From Methylophilales bacterium (lineage in GTDB: Bacteria > Pseudomonadota > Gammaproteobacteria > Burkholderiales > Methylophilaceae): 45,584 nt of DNA. A program made the translations under genes and the position numbers. The stretch covers positions 1-45,584 of the forward strand of contig JAIOOY010000023.1 of assembly GCA_021414145.1 (NCBI GenBank), written 5' to 3'. This document shows positions 37,438 through 45,584 of the stretch, one piece after another. How positions within the stretch are numbered: position 1 is the stretch's first letter; each line of letters starts with the position of its first letter. A model generated the notes under the pieces. The model searched no databases. It was not told where the DNA came from and was given only the letters and a program-made list of their open reading frames with translations.

Positions 37438-37872
37438 TTAACCCTGTATATAACTCTCCAACTGATTAATCAAAAACTGCTGATACTCAATCGTTTCTTT
37501 CACCAAGTCGCCAATCGAAATAATGCCGATAACTTTGCCATCTTCCATCACAGGTAGATGGCGGATGCGCTTGGTACTGACCAAATTCAGGCATGATTCT
37601 ACCGTGTCTTTAGGGGTAACGGTGATGAGGTATTGCTTGCCGGTCATGACTTCTTTTACCGGAGTTTCCTTGATGGGTTTGGGTGATGCTACCGCACTTC
37701 TGGCGAAATCGCGTTCAGAGAAGATACCATTGAGTTCACCGGCGTCTATTACCAAAAGCGCACCTACGTGTTTATCCGCCATGACTTGCAAGGTGTCGTA
37801 CACCGAGGTATCCGAAGTCACAGAAAGCACAGGCCCGGTTCTGGTTGCAATCACTTGACGCACAGTTTTCAT
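37438..37872 (-). CDS. Two-CBS-domain protein
   Basis: A 144-residue soluble protein with two CBS domains (about 10-62 and 75-130). Segments such as ALLVIDAGELNGIFSERDFAR and HLPVMEDGKVIGIISIGDLVK are typical. Free-standing CBS pairs bind adenosine nucleotides and regulate other proteins; target unknown. GAGGA lies upstream of the ATG. Divergent from the EamA gene, convergent with the RND gene. Confidence 0.9.
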   Translation of the reverse strand: MKTVRQVIATRTGPVLSVTSDTSVYDTLQVMADKHVGALLVIDAGELNGIFSERDFARSAVASPKPIKETPVKEVMTGKQYLITVTPKDTVESCLNLVSTKRIRHLPVMEDGKVIGIISIGDLVKETIEYQQFLINQLESYIQG

Positions 37873-37971
37873 GGTTTATCTCCTCAAAGACAGTCAGCCT
37901 TATAGGTTAAAATGTGGCTGCATTGATTGCAGTTTAGCTTTTTTTTCTTCCATGTAAAGGGTTTCCGACGC

Positions 37972-38883
37972 GTGTCACAAAAATCTTCCCTGCGGGCACT
38001 CATTGCGTTGCTAATTTTGTCGTTTGTATGGGGCTATAACTGGGTAGTAATGAAGCTAGCACTGCCCTTTATTGACGCCATGCAATTTTCCGCCATCCGC
38101 ACTTTTTTTGCCTCGATGATGCTATTCAGTTTTGTGCTGATATTGAAAAAACCTCTCAAACTTTCCCAACCGGGTAAAACACTCTTGCTCGGCTTATTAC
38201 AGACTACAGGGTTCGTTGGGTTTTCCGTGGCAGCACTGGTACAGGGCGGCGCGGGTAAAGTGGCAGTGCTGGTGTTCATCATGCCGTTTTGGGTGCTGAT
38301 AATGGCGTGGCCAGTACTAGGTGAAAAGTTGCAAGGTACGCAATGGCTGGCCTTACTGCTGGCGGTTGTCGGATTGGTGAGTATTGTTGCGCCTTGGGAT
38401 TTTCACTGCAACCTGCGGAGTAGTATTTTGGCGGTGCTGGCCGGATTAAGTTGGGCGCTGGCGGTGATTCTGGCAAAAAAAATGCACCATCAAGAGCCGC
38501 ACCGCGACTTGCTAGCACTGACCGCTTGGCAAATGCTGTTTGGCTCTATGCCGCTGATTGTCTTGGCGCTATTACTGCCCGCAAAGCCTACCGTGTGGTC
38601 TGGCACCTTGGTGGCCGCGACAACATTCAATATCATCTTCGCCAATGGCTTGGGCTGGGTAGTGTGGCTGTACGCATTACAGCGCTTGCCTGCTGGCGTG
38701 GCGAGCATGAATTCGCTGCTGATTCCCGTGATCGCCGTGCTGGCGGCGTGGGCGCAGTTGGGCGAGACCCCCTCGTTTAACGAAGGTGTTGGAATGATGC
38801 TGATTGCGATAGCATTGGCCATGATCGCAGTGCTGGGGATGCGGCGGCATGAGGTCGTTGATTCGGCGATGGGGCAGGATTGA
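37972..38883 (+). CDS. EamA/DMT family transporter
   Basis: Inner-membrane drug/metabolite transporter of about 303 residues with ten hydrophobic segments forming two EamA repeats. FVWGYNWVVMKLAL at the start and GLSWALAVILAKK at the start of the second repeat are typical. GTG at 37972 is the likely start: AAAGGG lies about 10 bases upstream, and the upstream TTG frame adds a Phe-rich run unlike the family. Substrate unknown. Confidence 0.87.
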   Translation: MSQKSSLRALIALLILSFVWGYNWVVMKLALPFIDAMQFSAIRTFFASMMLFSFVLILKKPLKLSQPGKTLLLGLLQTTGFVGFSVAALVQGGAGKVAVLVFIMPFWVLIMAWPVLGEKLQGTQWLALLLAVVGLVSIVAPWDFHCNLRSSILAVLAGLSWALAVILAKKMHHQEPHRDLLALTAWQMLFGSMPLIVLALLLPAKPTVWSGTLVAATTFNIIFANGLGWVVWLYALQRLPAGVASMNSLLIPVIAVLAAWAQLGETPSFNEGVGMMLIAIALAMIAVLGMRRHEVVDSAMGQD

Positions 38884-38921
38884 TGGTAAAATTCGATAGT
38901 TTTTAATAGCTTGAGGTTGAA

Positions 38922-39647
38922 ATGGCAGGACATTCCAAGTGGGCAAATATCCAGCATCGCAAAGGCAGGCAAGATGCGAAGCGTGGAAAAATCTTTACAC
39001 GATTAATCAAGGAAATCACCGTGGCTGCCAGAATGGGCGGCGGTGACATCGCCATCAATCCCCGCCTGCGCATGGCGGTGGACAAGGCCAAGGCAGAATC
39101 CATGCCTAAGGACAATATAGAGAACGCCATAAAACGCGGTTCTGGGCAATTGGATGGTGTGAACTACGAAGAAATTCGCTACGAAGGCTACGGCATCGGC
39201 GGCGCGGCTGTGATGGTGGATTGTCTCACTGACAACAAACAACGTAGCGTGGCTGACGTGCGTCATGCCTTAAGCAAATATGGCGGCAATTTAGGTACTG
39301 ATGGCTCGGTAGCCTTCATGTTCAAACATTGCGGCACATTATTGTTCGCACCCGGCACCAGCGAAGATACCGTGATGGAGGCCGCACTGGATGCGGGTGC
39401 TGAAGACGTGCTTGCCAATGAAGATGGTAGCGTGGAGGTGATTACCGCTCCCAATGACTTTGAAGCCGTTAAAGCCGCGTTGGAAAAAGCTGGACTGAAG
39501 GCGGAAATGGCAGAAGTCACCATGAAGCCCGACACTGAAACTGTGCTCACTGGTGATGACGCCATCAAAATGCAAAAACTGTTAGACGCCCTGGATGATC
39601 TGGACGACGTGCAGGATGTCTATACCTCCGCCGCGATTGAGGAATAA
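38922..39647 (+). CDS. yebC: YebC/PmpR family protein
   Basis: A 241-residue conserved cytoplasmic protein of the TACO1/YebC family; members have been reported as DNA-binding regulators and as helpers of translation on proline-rich stretches. [20 protein letters not shown] at the start is nearly invariant. GAGG precedes the ATG. It sits directly before ruvC, a widely conserved order, and its stop TAA is in the same frame as ruvC. Confidence 0.96.
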   Translation: MAGHSKWANIQHRKGRQDAKRGKIFTRLIKEITVAARMGGGDIAINPRLRMAVDKAKAESMPKDNIENAIKRGSGQLDGVNYEEIRYEGYGIGGAAVMVDCLTDNKQRSVADVRHALSKYGGNLGTDGSVAFMFKHCGTLLFAPGTSEDTVMEAALDAGAEDVLANEDGSVEVITAPNDFEAVKAALEKAGLKAEMAEVTMKPDTETVLTGDDAIKMQKLLDALDDLDDVQDVYTSAAIEE

Positions 39648-39650
39648 CTA

Positions 39651-40196
39651 ATCAGCTCCATCCGCATCCTCGGCATAGACCCCGGCCTGCGGCTCACAGG
39701 CTTCGGAGTCATCGAGAAAATCGGTGAGAAACTGCACTACATCGCCAGCGGCACCATCAAGACCACCACGGGAAAAGGTGCGGAAATCGAAGACCTGCCC
39801 AGCCGCCTGAAAACCATATTGGACGGCATCTTCGAGGTAATAGACACCTACCTCCCGGAACAAGTCGCCATCGAAAAAGTATTTGTCAACGTCAACCCTC
39901 AATCCACCCTGTTGCTCGGTCAAGCTCGCGGTGCGGCGATTAGCGCGGTGGTAATACGCAAATTGTCCGTAGCGGAATATACTGCGCTGCAAGTCAAACA
40001 GGCGGTGGTGGGCAACGGCCATGCAAAAAAAGAACAGGTGCAGGAAATGGTCAAGCGCTTGCTCAATCTGCCGGCCGTGCCTAAGCCGGACTCCGCCGAT
40101 GCGTTGGCCTGCGCCATCTGTCACGCTCACGGCGGGCAAGGCTTAGGGCGATTGGCAACCGCCGGGTTCAGAGTCAAAGGGGGAAGACTGATATGA
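39651..40196 (+). CDS. ruvC: Holliday junction resolvase RuvC with apparent ATC start
   Basis: Endonuclease that cuts Holliday junctions with RuvAB. All four acidic catalytic residues are visible: Asp in ILGIDPGLR, Glu in VAIEKVFVN, and the Asp pair in [12 protein letters not shown]. Between the yebC stop (39645-39647) and the conserved LGIDPG there is no ATG, GTG or TTG in this frame; the codons run CTA ATC AGC TCC ATC CGC ATC. GAGGA at 39639-39643 lies 7 bases before ATC at 39651, so I place the start there ([11 protein letters not shown]). The next TTG, at 39819, would remove the first catalytic Asp. Length from ATC is 181 residues, normal for RuvC. It overlaps ruvA by ATGA. Confidence 0.85.
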   Translation: MSSIRILGIDPGLRLTGFGVIEKIGEKLHYIASGTIKTTTGKGAEIEDLPSRLKTILDGIFEVIDTYLPEQVAIEKVFVNVNPQSTLLLGQARGAAISAVVIRKLSVAEYTALQVKQAVVGNGHAKKEQVQEMVKRLLNLPAVPKPDSADALACAICHAHGGQGLGRLATAGFRVKGGRLI

Positions 40197-40762
40197 TAGG
40201 TCGCTTGACAGGTGTGTTGCTGGAAAAAAATCCCCCGCAAGTGCTAGTGGACGTAGGTGGCGTGGGCTATGAAGTAGAAGTGCCCATGAGCAGTTTCTAT
40301 AACCTGCCGGAGACGGGTGCCAAAGTCACACTGCTCACTCAGTTCGTGGTGCGCGAAGACGCGCAACTGCTTTACGGGTTTCTCACACAAAAAGAACGTC
40401 TGGCTTTCCGCCAGTTGATCAAGGTTTCCGGCATAGGCGCGAAATCCGCGCTGGGTATCCTTTCCGGCTTGTCGGTGGACGATCTGAGTCAAGCCATCGC
40501 CGCGCAAGACATTGCCTTGCTGGTGCGTATCCCTGGTATAGGCAAAAAAACCGCCGAACGTATGTTGCTAGAATTGCGCGACAAATTCAGCTTTAGCGGC
40601 AGCGTTTCCGCCGTGCCTTCCAGCACCAATGACGTACTCAATGCACTACTGGCGCTTGGCTACAACGACCGCGAAGCACTCGCCGCCAGTAAGCTTGTTC
40701 CCGCCGGAACAGGTGTTTCTGAAGGCATTCGCTTGGCGTTAAAGTCGCTGTCTAAATCATGA
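40193..40762 (+). CDS. ruvA: Holliday junction branch migration protein RuvA
   Basis: Tetrameric DNA-binding protein that holds the Holliday junction for RuvB. Domain I starts [20 protein letters not shown]; the helix-hairpin-helix pair appears as [18 protein letters not shown] and [18 protein letters not shown]; domain III is at the C-terminus ([17 protein letters not shown]). 189 residues. Coupled by ATGA to both ruvC and ruvB. Confidence 0.97.
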   Translation: MIGRLTGVLLEKNPPQVLVDVGGVGYEVEVPMSSFYNLPETGAKVTLLTQFVVREDAQLLYGFLTQKERLAFRQLIKVSGIGAKSALGILSGLSVDDLSQAIAAQDIALLVRIPGIGKKTAERMLLELRDKFSFSGSVSAVPSSTNDVLNALLALGYNDREALAASKLVPAGTGVSEGIRLALKSLSKS

Positions 40763-41793
40763 TAGAAACCGACCGTCTCATTGCCGCCGCACCCCTAGGG
40801 CAGGAAGAAGAAGCCCAGGAACGCGCCCTACGTCCCAAGGTGCTGGAGGAGTATATCGGCCAAGAAAAGGCGCGTGGGCAACTGGAGATTTTCATCAACG
40901 CAGCGCGAGGACGCTCTGAAGCACTGGACCACGTTCTTCTGTTCGGGCCACCCGGACTGGGCAAGACGACGTTGGCGCACATCATCGCCAAGGAAATGGG
41001 GGTGAGTTTGCGCCAGACTTCCGGCCCGGTACTAGAACGAGCTGGTGATTTGGCGGCCTTACTGACCAATCTTGAACCTAACGACGTGCTGTTTATTGAC
41101 GAGATTCATCGGCTGTCGCCGGTGGTGGAGGAGATACTTTACCCTGCCATGGAAGACTACCGCCTCGACATCATGATAGGTGAAGGCCCTGCGGCGCGAT
41201 CGGTGCGGCTGGAGTTGCCGCCGTTCACTTTGGTGGGAGCGACCACCCGCGCGGGGATGTTGACCAACCCTTTGCGTGACCGCTTTGGTATCGTGTCGCG
41301 TTTGGAATTTTATTCGCCGGAGGAATTAAGCCGCATCGTGCATCGCTCAGCTGGCTTGCTGGAAGTGCCGCTGGTTGAAGATGGTGCATTGGAAATCGCT
41401 AAGCGCTCACGTGGTACGCCACGTATTGCCAACCGTTTGTTGCGTCGAGTACGCGACTATGCTCAAGTCAAGGCCGATGGCACGGTATCGGCCAAGATTG
41501 CGGACTTGGCGTTGCAGATGTTGGATGTGGATGCGCAGGGCTTGGACGTGATGGACAGAAAGCTGCTGGAAGCAGTGCTGACAAAATTCGACGGGGGACC
41601 GGTAGGAGTGGAAAGCTTAGCCGCAGCCATAGGAGAGGAGCGCGACACGATTGAAGACGTGCTGGAACCGTATCTAATCCAGCAAGGTTATTTGATGAGA
41701 ACCCCACGCGGACGCATGGCAACGCAAATGGCGTATCAACATTTTGGCTTGGTATCACCGCACAAACCGAGTGCGCCACTATTTGATGAGTAG
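40759..41793 (+). CDS. ruvB: Holliday junction branch migration ATPase RuvB
   Basis: AAA+ motor for branch migration. Walker [14 protein letters not shown] (near residue 56), Walker [14 protein letters not shown], sensor 1 [10 protein letters not shown], and sensor 2 [16 protein letters not shown] are intact, as is the C-terminal winged helix ending [16 protein letters not shown]. 344 residues. The ybgC start lies within its last 8 bases. Confidence 0.97.
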   Translation: MIETDRLIAAAPLGQEEEAQERALRPKVLEEYIGQEKARGQLEIFINAARGRSEALDHVLLFGPPGLGKTTLAHIIAKEMGVSLRQTSGPVLERAGDLAALLTNLEPNDVLFIDEIHRLSPVVEEILYPAMEDYRLDIMIGEGPAARSVRLELPPFTLVGATTRAGMLTNPLRDRFGIVSRLEFYSPEELSRIVHRSAGLLEVPLVEDGALEIAKRSRGTPRIANRLLRRVRDYAQVKADGTVSAKIADLALQMLDVDAQGLDVMDRKLLEAVLTKFDGGPVGVESLAAAIGEERDTIEDVLEPYLIQQGYLMRTPRGRMATQMAYQHFGLVSPHKPSAPLFDE

Positions 41794-42190
41794 TTTTAGC
41801 TGGCCGATACGGATCTATTACGAAAGCACCGACGCTGGCGGTGTGGTGTATCACGCGGAATACCTCAAGTTTTTTGAGCGTGGACGCTCCGAGTGGCTGC
41901 GTCATCTGGGCTTTGAACACACGCAACTCAAAGCTGAATTCGGGATTATTTTCGTGGTGCGTGACTTGCATATAAAATACCTGCAACCCGCGCGCTTTGA
42001 TGAATTGTTACATGTGGTCACAAGCTTGCTAGAAGTGGGTCGTAGTCGACTCGTGTTTGAACAGAAACTACAACGCGGTGATGAAGTCTTAACCGCAGCA
42101 GAGGTAGAAGTAGTGAGTGTGGATTGCGAAACTTTCAAACCCACGACCATTTCACCCACCATGAAACAACACTTTTTGGAGATTAAATAG
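41786..42190 (+). CDS. ybgC: Tol-Pal system-associated acyl-CoA thioesterase YbgC
   Basis: Hotdog-fold thioesterase of about 134 residues. The catalytic Asp and His lie in [23 protein letters not shown] at 41786 ([12 protein letters not shown]) overlaps the ruvB end by 8 bases; the upstream frame is ruvB read in another phase. First gene of the tol-pal cluster, as in many proteobacteria. Confidence 0.95.
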   Translation: MSSFSWPIRIYYESTDAGGVVYHAEYLKFFERGRSEWLRHLGFEHTQLKAEFGIIFVVRDLHIKYLQPARFDELLHVVTSLLEVGRSRLVFEQKLQRGDEVLTAAEVEVVSVDCETFKPTTISPTMKQHFLEIK

Positions 42191-42864
42191 TGGATGACCT
42201 TTCCTTACTAACGCTGCTGTCTGAAGCCAGCTTGCCGGTACAAGTGGTAATGGCGATTCTGGTGCTGGCTTCCATGGTGTCTTGGTGGTACATCTTTTTG
42301 AAGGTGTTCATGCTGCGTAATGCCGAGCGCGAAGCTGACGAGTTTGAAAACACCTTCTGGGCGGGCGGAGACTTAGGCAAGTTGCACGAAAGCCTGACCG
42401 CAGGTCGGCTTAGCAAAAAAGGCATACAGGGCATGGCCAGCATTTTTGAAGGCGGTTTTAAGGAATATGCAAAACTGCGTCGCCAAGGCGGTATTGAAAG
42501 TGCCGATTTGATGGAAAGCGCACGCCGCGCCATGCGTGCTGCCTATAACCGAGAAATGGATGAGTTGGATGCACACCTGCCGTTCTTGGCCTCGGTTGGC
42601 TCGGTCAGCCCATATATAGGCTTGTTCGGCACGGTATGGGGCATCATGAATGCCTTCCGCGGTCTAGCCAATGTGGCGCAGGCAACCTTGGCACACGTAG
42701 CCCCGGGTATTGCCGAAGCCTTGATCGCCACGGCGATAGGTCTTTTCGCAGCGATTCCAGCGGTGATTGCCTACAACCGTTTTGCTTCTAATGTGGACAG
42801 GCTCGCGGTACGCTACGAATCGTTCATGGAAGAATTCACCAATATCCTGCAACGTAAGTCATAA
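42190..42864 (+). CDS. tolQ: Tol-Pal system protein TolQ
   Basis: Inner-membrane proton-channel subunit with TolR. GTG start at 42190 shares one base with the ybgC stop. Three membrane helices at about 16-36, 130-155 and 168-190. LPFLASVGSVSPYIGLFGTV (split by the helix) and GIAEALIATAIGLFAAIPAVIAYN are hallmark segments. 224 residues is normal. Confidence 0.96.
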   Translation: MDDLSLLTLLSEASLPVQVVMAILVLASMVSWWYIFLKVFMLRNAEREADEFENTFWAGGDLGKLHESLTAGRLSKKGIQGMASIFEGGFKEYAKLRRQGGIESADLMESARRAMRAAYNREMDELDAHLPFLASVGSVSPYIGLFGTVWGIMNAFRGLANVAQATLAHVAPGIAEALIATAIGLFAAIPAVIAYNRFASNVDRLAVRYESFMEEFTNILQRKS

Positions 42865-42867
42865 GCC

Positions 42868-43263
42868 ATGTCACGCCGCAAAGCTCGCCGCATGATGAAC
42901 CAGATTAACGTCGTGCCTTATATAGACGTAATGCTGGTGTTGCTGGTCATATTCATGGTCACCGCACCTATGACCAACCCCGGTCTGGTCGAGTTACCGC
43001 AAGTCGGACAGGCGATGAAACAAGCAACAGCGCCCCTGGTCATCACGATCAAGGCTGACAAGAGTATAGAGCTGGAAGGTAAGAACCTGACTCGAGATCA
43101 TTTACTCAAAGCGGTAAAAGACAGCATGCAACAACATCCCGACCAAGCCGTGGTCATCGCCGCCGATAAAAATGTGATCTACGACGAAGTGATGGGCGTG
43201 ATGGATTTGCTCAAACAGAACGAAGTGGAAAAGGTCGGCTTGTTACTGAAACCGGCACAGTGA
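42868..43263 (+). CDS. tolR: Tol-Pal system protein TolR
   Basis: ExbD/TolR family. One membrane helix at about 17-37 containing the proton-path Asp in VPYIDVMLVLLVIFMV, then a periplasmic domain. 131 residues. Begins 3 bases after tolQ. Confidence 0.96.
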   Translation: MSRRKARRMMNQINVVPYIDVMLVLLVIFMVTAPMTNPGLVELPQVGQAMKQATAPLVITIKADKSIELEGKNLTRDHLLKAVKDSMQQHPDQAVVIAADKNVIYDEVMGVMDLLKQNEVEKVGLLLKPAQ

Positions 43264-43276
43264 TTATTATCAAATC

Positions 43277-43939
43277 ATGGGCATGATACGCAACATCACT
43301 CCGCCACCAGAGGTTAAGCCAGAACCGCCTCCACCACCCCCAGAAATCAAGCCAGAAGTGAAACCGGAAATTAAACCAGAACCTAAGCCGGAGCCACCTC
43401 CAGAGCCAAAAGCAGAAATTCAGGTCAAACCCAAGCCGCCGGAAGTGAAAAAACCTGACCCTGAGTTGAAGAAAAAAGAGGAAGAAAAAAAACGCAAGGC
43501 GGAACTGGAAAAACTGAAGAAAGCGATGCTGGAGGACGCGCCGCCAGAGCATGAGCCCTTGCCACAGGAAACCAAGACTGAACCTAATCCTGCCGAAGCC
43601 AAGCGTGCCGCAGATCTGCTGGCAGCGGCGGGACAACCTTCAGCCAATGCCGACGAAATCAACAAATACAAGGCCAGAATCATCGCCGCCATTCAACGTA
43701 AGGTGAATAAACAGTTGTGCGGAACAGGTAAGCCGGAGCTGGTGTTTGCTATCAGTTTGATGCCAACTGGCCAGCTTAACGGTGAGCCACGCTTGAAGGC
43801 ATCCAGCGGCATGCCAGCCTGCGACCAAGCCGTGGAGACCGCCATTCGGGCAGCGGCAGCGCAGTCATTACCTATGCCGCCACAGGAACTTTTTAGCCAA
43901 TTCCGTGACCTTAATCTCAAGTTTAAACCTAATGAATAG
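43277..43939 (+). CDS. tolA: TolA without its N-terminal membrane anchor
   Basis: TolA normally has a membrane helix (domain I) that binds TolQ/TolR, a long periplasmic stalk, and a C-terminal domain III that touches TolB and Pal. Here the 220-residue product starts MGMIRNITPPPEVKPEPP and goes straight into a Pro/Lys/Glu stalk (about 8-110), then domain III (about 128-218, with the Cys pair in NKQLCGTGKPEL and GMPACDQAV). No hydrophobic segment or signal peptide is present, and only 13 bases separate it from tolR, with no Shine-Dalgarno sequence. As read, the protein would stay in the cytoplasm. A deletion of about 40-50 codons, natural or from assembly, is likely. Confidence 0.85.
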   Translation: MGMIRNITPPPEVKPEPPPPPPEIKPEVKPEIKPEPKPEPPPEPKAEIQVKPKPPEVKKPDPELKKKEEEKKRKAELEKLKKAMLEDAPPEHEPLPQETKTEPNPAEAKRAADLLAAAGQPSANADEINKYKARIIAAIQRKVNKQLCGTGKPELVFAISLMPTGQLNGEPRLKASSGMPACDQAVETAIRAAAAQSLPMPPQELFSQFRDLNLKFKPNE

Positions 43940-43965
43940 CCTTATTTTCGATTTATAATCAAACC

Positions 43966-45225
43966 ATGCTAAAAATTCTTTTACTGCTAAGCCTGTTGTT
44001 ACCTGTTGGCGCAAACGCTGCGCTGGATATTGAAATTATTGGTGGCGCGGCACAGCAAATCCCTATTGCCGTTTTGCCGTTTAATCACCCTTTAAAAAGG
44101 GACGATTTGTCGCAGGTCATATCCGCCGATTTATACCGTAGCGGCCTGTTTCGCCTAATAGAAACGGGCGGAGTGGCAACATTGCCGCGTGAATTGGCAG
44201 AGGTGAAATACCCTGAATGGACAGCCTTGCAAGCGCAAGGATTGGTGATCGGCAAGGTGGAACCTAGTGCAGGTGGACGCTTGAAAGTGTCGTTCCGTTT
44301 GCTGGACGTGTTGAAACAAAACCAAATGGCGGCGTTTGAGTACGACATCACGCCGGGGCAGTTGCGGCAGACCGCGCACAAAATCGCCGACGTGATCTAC
44401 CAGAAATTTACCGGTGAACCGGGTGTGTTTGCTACACGCATTAGTTACGTACTGAAAAATGGCCCGCGATATACATTGGTAGTAGCCGATGCCGACGGTT
44501 ATGGGCCACAACCGGTTTTATCGAGTACCGAACCCATTATTTCGCCCACATGGGCTCCGGACGGCACAAAATTAGCCTATGTGTCTTTCGAGAAGAAAAA
44601 ACCCATCATTTATGTACAATCGCTGACATCGGGCCAGCGCACGGTGTTGGCGAATTACAAGGGAAACAACAGCGCACCGGCTTGGTCGCCAGATAGCCAG
44701 CGGCTCGCCATCGTGCTGACACAAGGTGCCAATTCGCAAATCTCTATCATCAACGCCGACGGCACAGGCTTACAAAAGCTGTCTCGCAGCCAAACTATAG
44801 ATACCGAGCCGCAATGGTCGCCAGACGGCAAATGGATATACTTTAGCTCTGACCGCGGCGGTAGCCCGCAGATTTATCGCATGTCACCACTGGGCGGCGA
44901 GCCGCAACGGGTGACATTTGACGGTAGTTATAATGTAAGCCCGCGCCTGTCCCCAGATGGCAAACAGCTTGCGTTCATTCGCCGTGATGGAGGAAAATTC
45001 CAGATAGCAATGCAGGATTTAGCCAACCATCAAGTGCAAGTGTTGAGCGATTCGGCAAATGACGAGTCACCCAGTTTTGCGCCGAACGGTCGGTTAATTA
45101 TTTACGCTACCAAGGTGAATGGCAAAGGTGTATTGTCCGTAGTGTCATCGGACGGAAAAGTAAGGCAACGTTTGAGTGAAGGTGGCGACGTGCGAGAACC
45201 CGCTTGGGGACCAGCGGTGAATTAA
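43966..45225 (+). CDS. tolB: Tol-Pal system beta-propeller protein TolB
   Basis: Periplasmic partner of Pal and TolA. Signal peptide at 1-18 (ends GANA). N-terminal domain to about residue 165, then a propeller with five or six blades, each marked by W/LSPDG-like turns: PTWAPDGTKLAYVS, PAWSPDSQRLAIV, PQWSPDGKWIYF, PRLSPDGKQLAFI, PSFAPNGRLIIY. 419 residues is normal. Confidence 0.96.
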   Translation: MLKILLLLSLLLPVGANAALDIEIIGGAAQQIPIAVLPFNHPLKRDDLSQVISADLYRSGLFRLIETGGVATLPRELAEVKYPEWTALQAQGLVIGKVEPSAGGRLKVSFRLLDVLKQNQMAAFEYDITPGQLRQTAHKIADVIYQKFTGEPGVFATRISYVLKNGPRYTLVVADADGYGPQPVLSSTEPIISPTWAPDGTKLAYVSFEKKKPIIYVQSLTSGQRTVLANYKGNNSAPAWSPDSQRLAIVLTQGANSQISIINADGTGLQKLSRSQTIDTEPQWSPDGKWIYFSSDRGGSPQIYRMSPLGGEPQRVTFDGSYNVSPRLSPDGKQLAFIRRDGGKFQIAMQDLANHQVQVLSDSANDESPSFAPNGRLIIYATKVNGKGVLSVVSSDGKVRQRLSEGGDVREPAWGPAVN

Positions 45226-45270
45226 CGGATTACTAGAAAATTATTTGCAACAACCAAAAGGAGAAGAAAG

Positions 45271-45584
45271 ATGAGTAAGCAATTATGGGTAAGTGCTTTA
45301 TTAGCGATGTTGTTGGCGGCTTGTGCGAGCAAGCCTATTGAAGAACCTAAAGCTCCAGTGGCAGAAGCAAGCCCTGCGGCGAGTCAACCAGCAGAGCCTA
45401 TGATGGATAAATCGGCTGACACTTCTGTCGCTAGCGATGCAGACATGAGCGGGAAAGCCATGCTGGATCCACGTAAAGATCCTAACAATATCCTATACAC
45501 CCGTAGCGTTTTCTTTGACTTCAACAAAGACGAAGTCAAAGCTGAATATCGCCCATTGGTCGAAGCCCATGCTAAATACTTGGT
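45271..45584 (+). CDS. pal: Peptidoglycan-associated lipoprotein Pal, N-terminal part (cut by window edge)
   Basis: Outer-membrane lipoprotein that binds peptidoglycan through an OmpA-like domain. About 104 residues are in the window. The signal ends with the lipobox LLAAC (Cys at residue 18), then an Ala/Pro/Glu-rich linker, then the beginning of the OmpA-like domain RSVFFDFNKDEVKAEYRPL. AAAGGAG lies 8 bases before the ATG. Confidence 0.94.
   Translation, partial: MSKQLWVSALLAMLLAACASKPIEEPKAPVAEASPAASQPAEPMMDKSADTSVASDADMSGKAMLDPRKDPNNILYTRSVFFDFNKDEVKAEYRPLVEAHAKYL

Noticed and set aside
43954-43959. TATAAT just before tolB
   Set aside because: No -35 element at suitable spacing, and the implied start would fall on the tolB ATG; tolB is probably transcribed from upstream.

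Overview
The window looks like chromosomal core DNA of a betaproteobacterium. The best fit is Nitrosomonadales, probably near Gallionellaceae, but that placement rests on gene content and order rather than on any search. Pointers are System II cytochrome c maturation (ResB plus CcsA-type protein) beside a diheme cytochrome c4, a short-form HisG, the pepA-holC / lptFG arrangement, and the cluster ECF sigma - DUF3619 - DUF3106 - RDD. No rRNA, tRNA, insertion sequence, CRISPR array or prophage was seen. Coding density is very high: many neighbours overlap by ATGA, and no gene-free stretch exceeds 300 bases.

Layout. 1-8803 (minus strand) reads as one long operon: mlaF-E-D-C-B (retrograde phospholipid transport), an ABC-2 exporter pair, ibaG/bolA, grxD, murA, hisG, hisD and the start of hisC. 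8863-9885 holds a type IV pilin-like gene with a strong terminator and an upstream region with a sigma-54 promoter, an IHF site and a palindrome. 9886-11562 is a membrane histidine kinase reading the other way. 11564-15318 is cytochrome c biogenesis and cytochrome c4. 15392-22117 carries engB, trmB, a MidA-type methyltransferase, a pteridine-reductase-like SDR, ttcA and topA. 22142-26414 carries pbpG, gcvH, tpx, a small unknown gene, holC and pepA. 26543-28707 is lptF-lptG (LPS export). 28704-30440 is the sigma factor module. 30486-34303 has a small Cys-containing membrane protein, an LpxO-like hydroxylase, a CaCA-type exchanger, ampD and an RND adaptor; the RND pump follows to 37373. 37438-38883 has a CBS protein and an EamA transporter. 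38922-41793 is yebC-ruvC-ruvA-ruvB. 41786-45584 is ybgC-tolQ-tolR-tolA-tolB-pal, cut by the window end.

Envelope building and maintenance dominates: Mla, Lpt, LpxO, MurA, PbpG, AmpD, Tol-Pal and RND. No wholly new system is evident. The most unusual points are local. The ABC ATPase after mlaB has lost its N-terminus and mlaB runs on into it. TolA has no membrane anchor. ruvC has no ATG/GTG/TTG start and seems to begin at ATC. The pilin promoter is a textbook sigma-54/IHF layout divergent from an orphan kinase. The sigma/DUF3619/DUF3106 trio has the topology of a sigma / anti-sigma / periplasmic sensor unit. The first two may be real deletions or assembly errors and should be checked against reads.
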